This document shows, piece after piece, positions 45,991 through 54,935 of a stretch of DNA of 64,000 nt. Numbering within the stretch: position 1 is the first letter of the stretch; every line of letters starts with the position of its first letter. The notes under the pieces are model-generated. The model was not told the DNA's origin. It worked only from the letters and a program-made list of their open reading frames with translations, and ran no database searches. The position numbers and the translations under genes were made by a program. Location: NCBI RefSeq assembly GCF_002002705.1, contig NZ_MUNS01000041.1:434001-498000 (forward strand), read 5' to 3'. Source of the DNA: Polaromonas sp. C04 (lineage in GTDB: Bacteria > Pseudomonadota > Gammaproteobacteria > Burkholderiales > Burkholderiaceae_C).

Positions 45991-46878
45991 TCAGCGTTGC
46001 CGCGCCCCCACGCCGCTGACGGCCAGCAGCCCCAGCAGCACGAAAACGATACCGAGCAACTCCATGGCCGACGGCTGCTCATGCAGGATCAGCCACGCCA
46101 GCAGCACGCTGACGATCGGCACGCCCAGGCTGGACACGCTGGCGGCTGTGGTGGACAGCCGTTGCAGCACGATCGCCCATAGCCACCACGCCAGGCTCGA
46201 TGCCAGCACGGCGCTGTAGGCGAGCGCGCCGATGAACGGCCAGTCCCAGTCGATCGGCCGCTGCGGCACCGCCAGCGCGACGAGGCCGAGCGCGGCGCCA
46301 CCGATCAGCATCTGCCACGCGGTAAGACCCAGCACGGACACGCCTTGCTGCTGGCGGAACAGGCGCTTGCTCAGCACGGTGCCCGCGGCCCAGGCGGCAC
46401 CACCGGCAATCGCCAGCGTGGTACTCAGGACGCTGCCCATGGCGTGCCACGGCGCGATGATGCACAAGAGCCCGAGCGCAGCCAGCACCAGGCCGAGCCA
46501 GTGGCGCGCACTCGGCTTGTCGCCGAGCAGCAGCCACGCCAGCAGTACCGCCCAGAACGGCATGGTGTAGGCCAGCAGCGCCACGTGGCCCGCGCCGCCA
46601 CCCAGCAACGCCAGTTGTTCCAGCCCCTGAAACGCGGCGGTCTGGCACAGCCCGATCAACACCGTTGGCAACAGCGGTGGTGGCCGCAGGGATTGCCGGG
46701 CGAGCAGCAACACCGCAAACAGCCCCGCCGCCCCGAGCAGGTAGCGCAGTGCCGCAAAGTCGAGTGGCCCGGCATGCGCCAGCACCTGCTTCATCACGAC
46801 CCAGCTGTACGCCCAGATCAAAATGGTGGCCAGCAGCGCAGACAGCGCGCCGCGCCGGGATGATGCAAGAGATGCCAT
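45991..46878 (-). CDS. EamA/DMT-family transporter
   Basis: The ATG at 46876-46878 gives 295 residues (MASLASSRRGALSALLATILIWAYSWVVMKQVLAHAG). Ten predicted membrane helices in two EamA halves, with AWLLLGDKPSARHWLGLVLAALGLLCII in the first and AWLILHEQPSAMELLGIVFVLLGLLAV in the second. The substrate of this drug/metabolite exporter is unknown. The frame upstream overlaps the tRNA and is not coding. Confidence 0.9.
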   Translation of the reverse strand: MASLASSRRGALSALLATILIWAYSWVVMKQVLAHAGPLDFAALRYLLGAAGLFAVLLLARQSLRPPPLLPTVLIGLCQTAAFQGLEQLALLGGGAGHVALLAYTMPFWAVLLAWLLLGDKPSARHWLGLVLAALGLLCIIAPWHAMGSVLSTTLAIAGGAAWAAGTVLSKRLFRQQQGVSVLGLTAWQMLIGGAALGLVALAVPQRPIDWDWPFIGALAYSAVLASSLAWWLWAIVLQRLSTTAASVSSLGVPIVSVLLAWLILHEQPSAMELLGIVFVLLGLLAVSGVGARQR

Positions 46879-46919
46879 GGGGCAATGTCGGGCTGGTGAA
46901 GGGTATGAAGGATGTCGTG

Positions 46920-46945
46920 AATCTGCTATGGGAAAAATAGCAAGC
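46920..46945. repeat. Single-stem repeat remnant upstream of the EamA gene
   Basis: GCTATGGGAAAAATAGC (46925-46941) is a stem B with 5-bp arms. No clear stem A is seen. It lies in the gap between the EamA start and tRNA-Arg. Confidence 0.5.
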
Positions 46946-47007
46946 CACGCCCGATTGACAATGGCTTGAGGCTGGTTTCCCGTGTAACCCGGTGCCACGC
47001 CAGGCCC

Positions 47008-47082
47008 TGGTCCCCTCGACAGGAATCGGACCTGTATCTGGCGCTTAGGAGGCACCCGTTCTATCCATTGAACTACGAGGAG
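47008..47082 (-). tRNA. tRNA-Arg (CCT)
   Basis: The minus strand folds as a 75-nt tRNA: acceptor CTCCTCG pairs with CGAGGGG, D arm GTTC...GAAC, anticodon stem GGTGC/GCGCC with loop CTCCTAA (anticodon CCT, reading AGG), and encoded CCA. Odd points: the first pair is C1-G72, then U2-G71, and the T loop reads TCCGATT, so position 55 is C instead of the near-universal U. Identity is clear; whether the gene is fully active is less sure. Confidence 0.9.
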
Positions 47083-47125
47083 GCAGCCGGAATTGTAGGG
47101 CCAGCAGGCGTTTGGTTCGGGGCGC

Positions 47126-50100
47126 TCAGTCGTACGGCACCGTGAAAATCAGGTCGATCGCGCTTTGCTCGCCGGTCTGCGCGCGCAGGGTGAAGCGCCG
47201 CGACAGATCGTAGAAGATGGAGAAGGTGCCCACTGCGCCGGCCAGACTGCGCTCGTAGGCCACGTAGAAGCCGCGCGACAGCCGCTTGCCGAGCGTGACG
47301 GCCGCGGCGCTGCTGCTGCCGTCGGCGTTGCTGGCGGCGCCCCGAAACGACAATTCATCCAGGCCGAGGGACTGCGCCAGGCCGCCGGACAAGCCTTTGC
47401 CATTGCCGCCCAGGAGGGCCAGCGCAGCCTGCTGCAACATCACGGTTTCGGCGCCGCCTTCGGCGCCCGAATGGCCGAGCACCAGCCAGGCCAGCTTTTC
47501 CGCGTCGGGCAGGTCGGGGTCGGCGTACAGGCGGATGCGCGGCGACAGCGCCGTGCCGCCGATTTGCACGCCGACCCGCACCGTCAGATTCGGCCGGATC
47601 GCCAGAATGTCGAGCGCCGGGTTGTCATAGGGGCCGGTAAAGCGCAGCACGCCTTCTTCGATGTCGAGCTGCTGGCCATAGGCCCTGTAGCTGCCGCGCA
47701 CGGTGCGCACTTCGCCGGTGAGCCGGGGCGGCGCTTGCGTGTTGCCGGCACTGGCGAGCTGCAGCGTGCCCGCGAGCCGTGTATCGAGTCCGCGGCCCTG
47801 CACGCGAAAGTCGCCGCCCAGGTCCAGCGTGATCGCCACGTCGGTCGCAAGGCGCGACCCGGGCGGGGCTGCGGCGGGTGGGGCGGCCGCGTTGTCGGGG
47901 CCGCGGGCGGCTCCCTGCGCCGCACTCTTGCCTGAGGATTTGACCACCACGTCGCTGCCCAGCGTCGGCGCCGTATCGTCGGGCACGACAAACAGCGCCT
48001 GATCGGCCTTGAGCGCGCCGCGGATCTCCAGCGTGGCGTCGCTCAACCCGGCTTGCAGTGTCCCCGAAACGGTCAAGCGCCGATCGGTGCGGGACAGGAC
48101 GCGCAGGCCTTGCGCCTGGGCCTGCAGCGTCATGCGGATTTTGGACAGGCCGGGCTTCGCGGCAGTGCTGTCCGGCAGCCATTCGGCGAAGCCCTTGAGC
48201 GTGAGCTGGCCGCCGCTGCTGGTGCCCACGCTGGCGCCCTGCAGGCTGAATTCCTGGATGTCCATGCGTTGGCCGGTGAAGCTGGCGCGCAACTTGCCGT
48301 GGCTGAACTCGATGCCATCGACCACCGAGCGCAGCGCCAGGTCGTCGGCCGTCAGCGTGCCGCGCCATTGCGGCGATGCGCGGGTCCCGGCCAGGGCGAC
48401 GTTGGCGTCCAGCGTGCCGCGCACGCGCCAGCCCGGCGGCGCCAGCACCGACCAGACGCCGACCTGCGGCAAGCGCGCCCGTACGCTGCCCGTCAGGGGC
48501 GCATCGGCCGGCCAGCGCCAGCCCTCGCCCGTGTGCGCGTTGCCGCGGCTGAGCCGGGTGGCGAAGTCGGCCTGGACCTGCCCCGCGCGCTCGCTGTCCC
48601 AGCGCAGGGCGCCGTGCAGGGCCTGGCCATCGGCCGTCACGGTGATGGAGGCTTGCTGCACGCCCGCGTCAATGCCTTGCAGCGCGCTGATGCTCCCTTT
48701 GACCGCGACATTTTCATCGGCCTGGACCCGGATGTCACCGCTGCGCCGCAACAGCGAGGCCCGCAGCTTGAGGGTGTCGGTGGCCTGCACATCCCAGTCC
48801 CCGTCAAACAACATCGTGCCGCGCAGGCCCAGCTTGGCCAATTGTTCGTTGCCGAGCAGGTCGAGCCAGGCCAGAGGCAGCGCGCGCAACTGGCCCTGCG
48901 TCTGGAGTTCGCTGTGAGACCCGTCAACACGCCAGCGCACGGGCTGCCAGCTGAGCGTGGCCGCGCCCGGCAGCGGGCTGCTCAAGCTGGCCTCGCCCGC
49001 GCCGAGCGTGCCTGCGCCGTTGCCGGGGCTCCAGCCGATGGTGAGCGGCTCGCGCAGCTGCACCGTCCAGTGGCCGGGTTGCGGGCTGTTCTGCGCCTGC
49101 AGCGTGGCCGACTGGATCCGTGCCTGCCAGTCGCCGTTGGTGCCGCGGCCGCCGGTGGCCCGGGTTTGCAGATTGAAGCGGCGCGTGCCCGTTTGCAGCC
49201 CGCCGCTGGCGTGCAGGTTCAGCGCGCCGAGGTGCCCCGCCAGATCGGCATTGAGTTCACTCAGGTGCAGCGCCTGCTCAGGCGTTTGGTCGGGAGCCCG
49301 CAGGTCCATCCGGGGCACGCGCAAGGCGGCCTGCAACGCCAGTTGCGCACCCCGGTGTTGCCAGCCACCCTGCCAGTGGCCCGTGAGCTCCCCGTGGCCC
49401 TGCACCGACGTGCTTGAGAGGGATGGGGGCAGGCCGGGCAGCTTCGCGAGCCAGCGCGAGGCCTTGTCGACATCCGCGAGGTGCAGCGCAAAGTCGCCGG
49501 CGCCCGCCTGCGCGCTGAGATGACCGGCGATATCGGCTTGCCCGCCCGGCAGGCTCAGGTGCAACTGGCCGCGGCTCGCCTTGCTGGCCAGTTGCACATC
49601 CAGCTGGCCTTGCAGCAGGGCGTCGTCTGTCTGCACTTTCAGGGTTTGCAGGCGCAGCGTGCCATCGGCCCATTGCCCCCCGGCTGACGCGCTGCGCAAG
49701 TGCAGGCCCTGCAGGCGTGATGCGGCGGGTTGCTTGCCCGATGGCTGCAACTGCGCGTCGAACGCAATGGCCTGGCCCACGGCCCTGGCGTCGAGCTTGC
49801 CGCCCAGCCGCGCGGCGGCCAGCGACGAGTACAGCGCCGCGGGGTTGATGTTTTGCAGCTGTGCGCTGCCTTGCCAGCCGGGTGCAGCGCCCGCCGTGCC
49901 AGAGCCGGCAAATTGACCCTGCATCTGCAGGCGCCCGCCGGCGAGGTCGGCCGCGAGCGATTCGATGCGCCACTGGCCGGCGTCGAAGCGGACCTGGCCC
50001 TGCGCGCCGTCCAGCGGCAGGCGGCCCTTGTCCCAGGGGCCGCTCAGCCGATTGGCAACGCGCCCCTGACCCCGCCAGCCGTTGCCGTCGGGCTGGACCT

Positions 50101-50998
50101 GCGCGCTTCCCGTCAGCAAGGTTTGGGGTGCCTCGGGCCACAGCACGGAGAGGTTCAAGTCGCTAAACGTCGCATCGGCGCGGGCCACGGGTTGCGTCGC
50201 CCAAGGATTGATTTGCGCTGACACCGTGGCCTGCATGGCTAGGCGGGCCGCGTTCCCGGTGCCGGGCGGGGCAGCAGAGGGCGCCGGTTGCAGCAGGGCC
50301 TGCACGTTCAGCAAGGCATCCGGGCCCGCGAGGTCGCCGCTCGCAGAGGCATCCGCCACCAGCGGCAAGGCCTGGGTGCTGCCCGGCACGGGGGCGGTCA
50401 ACGTGCCGTGCACTTGCAGCGCCAGCGTCAACGGCGCGCGCGCCAGCAAACTGGCCTGGGCGCGGTACTGGCCGGCTGCCACCTGGACACCGTCCACGCT
50501 CAGTTCGTGGCGGCTGCCGTCGAACCGGTAGCGGCCCGCTAGATGGCTGGCCTGCAGCGCGGGCGAGCCGTTCCAGTGCAGCGCATCGATGGCAAAGGCC
50601 AGCCCGACCCGAAACGGCAACACGACGCTTTGCGGCGTTGGTGCGGCCGTCGCCGGACTCTGGTCGTCGATGCTGAGCTGCGCGATGTGCAGGGTGTCCA
50701 GCTGCAACCGCCGTTGCAGCAAGGCCGCCGGCTGCCAGGCCAGCTCGATCTGGCGGGCTTCGACGACCAGGCCCTTGCTTTCCCAGCGCAGGTGTCCGAT
50801 GCGCCCGCCCCGGCGCACGGAGCCCTGCACCTGCTCGGCGACCAGAGTTTGCCCGGCCGGCAAATAGCGCGATGCCTGCTGCAGCGCGCTGGCCAGCGAG
50901 GTGTCGGTGCCGCTCCAGACCCACAGGCCCGACAGCAGGCCCGCCACCACGAGCAGCGGTGCCAGAACCAGCCATAGGATGATGCTGCGCAGCTTCAT
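47126..50998 (-). CDS. tamB: Translocation and assembly module subunit TamB
   Basis: This 1,290-residue AsmA-like lipid-channel protein starts MKLRSIILWLVLAPLLVVAGLLSGLWVWSG, an N-terminal signal anchor. A long beta-groove repeat region follows, and the C-terminal DUF490 domain contains VRGSYRAYGQQLDIEEGVLRFTGPYDNPALDILAIRPN and GFYVAYERSLAGAVGTFSIFYDLSRRFTLRAQTG. TamB works with TamA in outer-membrane protein assembly and lipid transport. Its ATG overlaps the tamA stop (TGATG), so the pair is translationally coupled. Confidence 0.94.
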   Translation of the reverse strand: MKLRSIILWLVLAPLLVVAGLLSGLWVWSGTDTSLASALQQASRYLPAGQTLVAEQVQGSVRRGGRIGHLRWESKGLVVEARQIELAWQPAALLQRRLQLDTLHIAQLSIDDQSPATAAPTPQSVVLPFRVGLAFAIDALHWNGSPALQASHLAGRYRFDGSRHELSVDGVQVAAGQYRAQASLLARAPLTLALQVHGTLTAPVPGSTQALPLVADASASGDLAGPDALLNVQALLQPAPSAAPPGTGNAARLAMQATVSAQINPWATQPVARADATFSDLNLSVLWPEAPQTLLTGSAQVQPDGNGWRGQGRVANRLSGPWDKGRLPLDGAQGQVRFDAGQWRIESLAADLAGGRLQMQGQFAGSGTAGAAPGWQGSAQLQNINPAALYSSLAAARLGGKLDARAVGQAIAFDAQLQPSGKQPAASRLQGLHLRSASAGGQWADGTLRLQTLKVQTDDALLQGQLDVQLASKASRGQLHLSLPGGQADIAGHLSAQAGAGDFALHLADVDKASRWLAKLPGLPPSLSSTSVQGHGELTGHWQGGWQHRGAQLALQAALRVPRMDLRAPDQTPEQALHLSELNADLAGHLGALNLHASGGLQTGTRRFNLQTRATGGRGTNGDWQARIQSATLQAQNSPQPGHWTVQLREPLTIGWSPGNGAGTLGAGEASLSSPLPGAATLSWQPVRWRVDGSHSELQTQGQLRALPLAWLDLLGNEQLAKLGLRGTMLFDGDWDVQATDTLKLRASLLRRSGDIRVQADENVAVKGSISALQGIDAGVQQASITVTADGQALHGALRWDSERAGQVQADFATRLSRGNAHTGEGWRWPADAPLTGSVRARLPQVGVWSVLAPPGWRVRGTLDANVALAGTRASPQWRGTLTADDLALRSVVDGIEFSHGKLRASFTGQRMDIQEFSLQGASVGTSSGGQLTLKGFAEWLPDSTAAKPGLSKIRMTLQAQAQGLRVLSRTDRRLTVSGTLQAGLSDATLEIRGALKADQALFVVPDDTAPTLGSDVVVKSSGKSAAQGAARGPDNAAAPPAAAPPGSRLATDVAITLDLGGDFRVQGRGLDTRLAGTLQLASAGNTQAPPRLTGEVRTVRGSYRAYGQQLDIEEGVLRFTGPYDNPALDILAIRPNLTVRVGVQIGGTALSPRIRLYADPDLPDAEKLAWLVLGHSGAEGGAETVMLQQAALALLGGNGKGLSGGLAQSLGLDELSFRGAASNADGSSSAAAVTLGKRLSRGFYVAYERSLAGAVGTFSIFYDLSRRFTLRAQTGEQSAIDLIFTVPYD

Positions 50999-52875
50999 CA
51001 AAAGGTAAACCCCACGCTCAGGTGCAGACGCAGGCGCCGGACGGCCACGCCATACGCCAGATCGATCTGCAGTGGCCCCACCGGGCTTTTCCAGCGCACG
51101 CCGGCGCCGATGCCCACCTTGCCCCGGAGTTCGGCCGGTTTGTCGGCGACGGCGCCTGCATCGACGAAAACGGTGCTCTCCCAGTCGGTGAGCTGGTCGT
51201 TGACGGTGATGGGGTGCTGCCATTCAACGCTGCCCACCGCAAGGTAACGCCCCGCAACGGTCTGTCCGTTGGGCAAGGTGGTACCAATGCTGCGATAGTC
51301 GTAGCCGCGCACCGTGGTGCCGCCGCCGGTCAGGAACAGCTGGGTGCTCGGCAGATTGGCCTGCTCACGCGCCAGCACGGCGCCGCCCTCGGCCCGCAGT
51401 TCGATGCGCCCGGCGCGCATAGCTGCGGGGGTTCCGTCCTGGCTGCTGGCCAGCGGCACATAGCCCAGCCAGCGGATGTCTGTGCGCACGAACGGTTGCC
51501 GGTCTGCGCCCAGCGTGACGCCACCGCCCAGTTCCACCCCCAGCCCGTAGCCACGCGAGGGGAAGGGCAGGGCGTCAAAATTGCGCTGGGTCCAGGCGTA
51601 GTTGGCGCTGAGGGCCTCTGCCGTGGTGGGGGTACCCACATCGTTGGGCTGGGCCCGGTCGTATTGCAGGTAGTAGCTGCGGTCGATGCGCTCACCGCTT
51701 TGGGTGCGGCCCGCGCGCAGGCGCTGGCTGGTGACTTCAAAACTGCCCGACTCTTCCCGCTGCACCAGTGCCGAGGTGACCCAGCGCCAGTTGTCGTCGT
51801 CGGGCGGTGAGGTGAGCTCGGTTCCGATCGATTTGGTGACGCGATCGAGCGAGAGCTTGGAGACGGCGCGCCAGCCGATGCCGGGCAGCTGCTGGTTCGT
51901 ATGCTCCACCGACAGACGCGCTCCGCTGTCGGTGCTGGCGCCGATGCCGAGCACGATTTTTTTCAGTTTGGCCTCGCGCACCTGTACCAGTACGGGCGCC
52001 GCGGCCGGGTCGCCCGTGGTGTCCAGCGACACCACCGCCGAGTCAAAATAACCACTGTCGGTCAGGCGTCGCTGCGCCTCGACCAGCCGGGTTTGGTCGT
52101 AGTCGGCGCCCGGTGCCAGGCGTGCCAGCCGCCGCACCAGGTCGTTGCCGTAGCGCTGCGTGCCGCTGATCTGCAAAGCGCCCAGCCGGTACAGCGGGCC
52201 GGAGTCGAGCGTTACGCTCAGGCGCGCGGTCTTCGTCTCGGGGTCGATGTCGGCGCGGGTGCTCGAGAGCCGGCCCACCGGATAGCGCCGGGTGGTGAGT
52301 TCGCGCAGCGCCTGCGTCTTGGCGGCGTCCCACGCCGCCTGCGTGAACGTCATGCCCGCGCCGAGCAGCCAGCCGGCCTGGATGGCCCGGCGCTGCGCCG
52401 CTGCCGCCTCGTCGGTCGCGATCGGGCCGGCGAATTCGAAGCTGACGCCGCTCACCCGGACCGGCTCACCGGGTTGCACCGTGATGACGACCAGGCGCGG
52501 TGAGCGGGGGTTGCCCCGCGTCTCGCGCAACTCCAGATGGATGTCGGGCGAAAAATAGCCCAGGGTGCCCATGAGCTCGCGCACGTTCGGCTCGGCCATG
52601 CCGACCAGGCGCGCCAGTTCGCTGTCGTCCAGATCGGTGAGGCTTTGGTAACGCCGCAGTTCAAGGTGGCGCAGCAGGTAGTCCTGCACGGGTTTGGGCG
52701 CCTGGACTTCAATCTCGAACGCGTGCGCGGTGCTGTCGCCGGCAGGTGCAGCTGGCGCCCCCTCAGACGGCAGCGTCTGTGCCTGCGAGCCTGCCGCAGC
52801 GACGGCCATCAAAATAAAAAAGGCTGGCACTAACACCAGCCTTTCGAGCAGTTTGCCCACCCAGCGCTTGATCAT
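50998..52875 (-). CDS. tamA: Translocation and assembly module subunit TamA (Omp85 family)
   Basis: This 625-residue protein has a signal peptide (LLERLVLVPAFFILMAVAAAGSQAQ), three POTRA-like regions, the last near residues 225-300, and a C-terminal 16-strand barrel. The Omp85 features TRVTKSIGTELTSPPDD-like, FLTGGGTTVRGYDYRSIG and the end SPVGPLQIDLAYGVAVRRLRLHLSVGFTF with a terminal aromatic residue are seen. Coupled to tamB. The start is an ATG at 52873-52875. Confidence 0.95.
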   Translation of the reverse strand: MIKRWVGKLLERLVLVPAFFILMAVAAAGSQAQTLPSEGAPAAPAGDSTAHAFEIEVQAPKPVQDYLLRHLELRRYQSLTDLDDSELARLVGMAEPNVRELMGTLGYFSPDIHLELRETRGNPRSPRLVVITVQPGEPVRVSGVSFEFAGPIATDEAAAAQRRAIQAGWLLGAGMTFTQAAWDAAKTQALRELTTRRYPVGRLSSTRADIDPETKTARLSVTLDSGPLYRLGALQISGTQRYGNDLVRRLARLAPGADYDQTRLVEAQRRLTDSGYFDSAVVSLDTTGDPAAAPVLVQVREAKLKKIVLGIGASTDSGARLSVEHTNQQLPGIGWRAVSKLSLDRVTKSIGTELTSPPDDDNWRWVTSALVQREESGSFEVTSQRLRAGRTQSGERIDRSYYLQYDRAQPNDVGTPTTAEALSANYAWTQRNFDALPFPSRGYGLGVELGGGVTLGADRQPFVRTDIRWLGYVPLASSQDGTPAAMRAGRIELRAEGGAVLAREQANLPSTQLFLTGGGTTVRGYDYRSIGTTLPNGQTVAGRYLAVGSVEWQHPITVNDQLTDWESTVFVDAGAVADKPAELRGKVGIGAGVRWKSPVGPLQIDLAYGVAVRRLRLHLSVGFTF

Positions 52876-52879
52876 CCGG

Positions 52880-54082
52880 CTATTTTGACAGCAGGCGCAT
52901 GGCCTCTTCGAGTCCCTTGAGGGTCAGCGGAAACATGCGGTGGTTCACCAGCTGCTGGATCACGCTGATGCTCTGGCGGTATTGCCACACGCCCTGCGGC
53001 TCGGGATTGATCCAGACGAACTTGGGGAAGGCGTTGGTCAGGCGCTGCATCCATTCGGCGCCGGCTTCCTCGTTGTTGTATTCCACGCTGCCGCCCGGTT
53101 GCAGGATCTCGTACGGGCTCATGGTCGCGTCGCCGATGAAGATCAGCTTGTAGTCCTTGTTGTACTTGCGGATGATGTCCCAGGTGGCGAACTTTTCGCT
53201 GAAGCGGCGCCGGTTGTTCTTCCACATGAAGTCGTACACGCAATTGTGGAAGTAATAGAACTCCATGTGCTTGAACTCGGTCTTGGTGGCCGAGAACATT
53301 TCTTCCACGCGCGCGATGTGCTCGTCCATGGTGCCGCCCACGTCCATCAGCAGCAGCACCTTGACATTGTTGTGGCGCTCGGGGCGCATCTTGATGTCGA
53401 GCCAGCCGGCGTTGGCGGCCGTCTTGCTGATGGTCTCGTCCAGGTCCAGCTCTTCCTCGTGGCCTTCGCGCGCGAACTTGCGCAGTCGCCGCAGCGCGAT
53501 CTTGATGTTGCGCGTGCCCAGCTCCTGCTGGTCGTCGTAGTCCTTGTAGGCGCGCTGGTCCCAGACCTTGACGGCGCTCTTGTTGCGGCTCTTGTCCTGC
53601 CCGATGCGAATGCCCTGCGGGTTGTAGCCATAGGCGCCGAATGGCGAGGTACCGCCCGTGCCGATCATCTTGCTGCCGCCCTCGTGCCGCTCTTTCTGTT
53701 CTTCGAAACGCTTCTTGAGCGTTTCCATCAGCTCGTCCCAGCCCATCTTCTCGATCCTGGCCTTCTCTTCGGGGCTGAGTTCGAGCTCCAGGTTCTTGCG
53801 CAGCCACTCGAGCGGGATGTCCTTGGTGAAGTCGGCAATCAGCTCCACGCCCTTGAAGTAGGCGGCAAAGGCGCGGTCGAACTTGTCGTAGTGCTTCTCG
53901 TCCTTCACCAGCGTGGTGCGGCTGAGGTAGTAAAAGTCGTCGATCTTGTAGCCGCTGCCGTCCGCGTTGTCGCTGGCCGGCCCCACGACCCCCATCTGCA
54001 GGGCTTCGAGCAGCGTCAGGTATTCCTTGACCGAGATCGGCAGCTTGGCCGAGCGCAGGGTGTAGAAGAAGTCGATCAGCAT
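52880..54082 (-). CDS. vWA-domain protein, CoxE/YeaN-like
   Basis: This 400-residue protein starts MLIDFFYTLRSAKLPISVKEYLTLLEALQ and has a von Willebrand factor A-like domain. The metal site reads LLLMDVGGTMDEH near residue 240, with D-x-G-G-T where a typical MIDAS has D-x-S-x-S. A lysine/arginine-rich middle region lies before it. Such proteins usually pair with a MoxR ATPase, which here is encoded three genes upstream. The partner substrate is unknown. Confidence 0.88.
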   Translation of the reverse strand: MLIDFFYTLRSAKLPISVKEYLTLLEALQMGVVGPASDNADGSGYKIDDFYYLSRTTLVKDEKHYDKFDRAFAAYFKGVELIADFTKDIPLEWLRKNLELELSPEEKARIEKMGWDELMETLKKRFEEQKERHEGGSKMIGTGGTSPFGAYGYNPQGIRIGQDKSRNKSAVKVWDQRAYKDYDDQQELGTRNIKIALRRLRKFAREGHEEELDLDETISKTAANAGWLDIKMRPERHNNVKVLLLMDVGGTMDEHIARVEEMFSATKTEFKHMEFYYFHNCVYDFMWKNNRRRFSEKFATWDIIRKYNKDYKLIFIGDATMSPYEILQPGGSVEYNNEEAGAEWMQRLTNAFPKFVWINPEPQGVWQYRQSISVIQQLVNHRMFPLTLKGLEEAMRLLSK

Positions 54083-54095
54083 GGTGCCTGTCCTC

Positions 54096-54689
54096 CTAGC
54101 GCGGCTTGTCCAGCAGGTACAGCAGTTGGGTACGCACTTCCGGCCACTCGCCGCTGCGCAGGCTGTACATCACGGTGTCGCGGATGCTGCCGTCGCGGCG
54201 CAGCGCGTGGCCGCGAATCACGCCGTCCTTGCGCGCGCCCAGGCGTTCGATGGCGCGTTGCGAGGCATGGTTGAAGTTGTCGGTGCGCCAGCCCACCACA
54301 TGACAGTGCAGCGTCTCGAAGGCGTGGGTCAGCATCAGCAGCTTGCAGGTGGTGTTGACATGGGTGCGCTGGCAGCGTTTTGCGTACCAGGTCCAGCCGA
54401 TTTCCACGCGGCGCACGGCGGGCAGGATGTCGTGGTAGCTGGTGCTGCCCAGCACCGTGCCGGTGGCTTCGTCCGTCACGGCAAAGGCGAAGCGATTGCC
54501 GGCCTCGCGCATGGCCAGCGCCTCCGCAATGTACTGGCGCGTCTGGCCCGGCTCCGGCACGGACGTGACGCGGATGCGCCAGAGTTCTCCATCTGCGGCA
54601 GCAAGGCGCAGGCCTTCTTCATGCTCCAGCGACAACGGCACCAACCGGATGCCGCGTGCCGCCAGCGTGGTGGGTTCCACGAATGCCAT
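54096..54689 (-). CDS. GNAT-family N-acetyltransferase (RimJ/RimL-like)
   Basis: This 197-residue protein has a GNAT fold: NRFAFAVTDEATGTVLGSTSYHDILPAVRRVEIGWTWYAKRCQRTHVNTTCKLLMLTHAFE (coenzyme A loop region), then HVVGWRTDNFNHASQRAIERLGARKDGVIRGH, as in RimJ/RimL-type acetyltransferases. The acceptor is unknown. It sits between the vWA gene and a small membrane protein in a minus-strand run. Confidence 0.88.
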   Translation of the reverse strand: MAFVEPTTLAARGIRLVPLSLEHEEGLRLAAADGELWRIRVTSVPEPGQTRQYIAEALAMREAGNRFAFAVTDEATGTVLGSTSYHDILPAVRRVEIGWTWYAKRCQRTHVNTTCKLLMLTHAFETLHCHVVGWRTDNFNHASQRAIERLGARKDGVIRGHALRRDGSIRDTVMYSLRSGEWPEVRTQLLYLLDKPR

Positions 54690-54690
54690 C

Positions 54691-54921
54691 TCAGTTCTCC
54701 GGGGCTTTCGGGTTGCGGGGGGCGCCGCGCCAGCGCCGCGTCAATTGCAGTCCAATGCCGCCACCCAGACCTACCAGCACGATGCCGAAAACGGTCGCGG
54801 TCTCATAACCCGGTGCCAGCGGGTCGAGGCCGATCACCCTGGCCAGGCCGTAGCCCAGCAGCGCGCCGGCGACAAAGCCGATGGCGTCCGACAGGCCTTC
54901 GATCCACAGCGACTTGTGCAT
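54691..54921 (-). CDS. Small membrane protein of unknown function
   Basis: The ATG at 54919-54921 gives a 76-residue protein: MHKSLWIEGLSDAIGFVAGA, then two hydrophobic segments (FVAGALLGYGLARVI and TATVFGIVLVGLGGGIGLQLTR) and a basic tail. I do not recognise a family. The gene is packed between moxR and the GNAT gene with gaps of 14 and 1 bp, so it is likely a real gene of the same operon. Confidence 0.75.
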   Translation of the reverse strand: MHKSLWIEGLSDAIGFVAGALLGYGLARVIGLDPLAPGYETATVFGIVLVGLGGGIGLQLTRRWRGAPRNPKAPEN

Positions 54922-54935
54922 GGCAGCGCGGGTGC

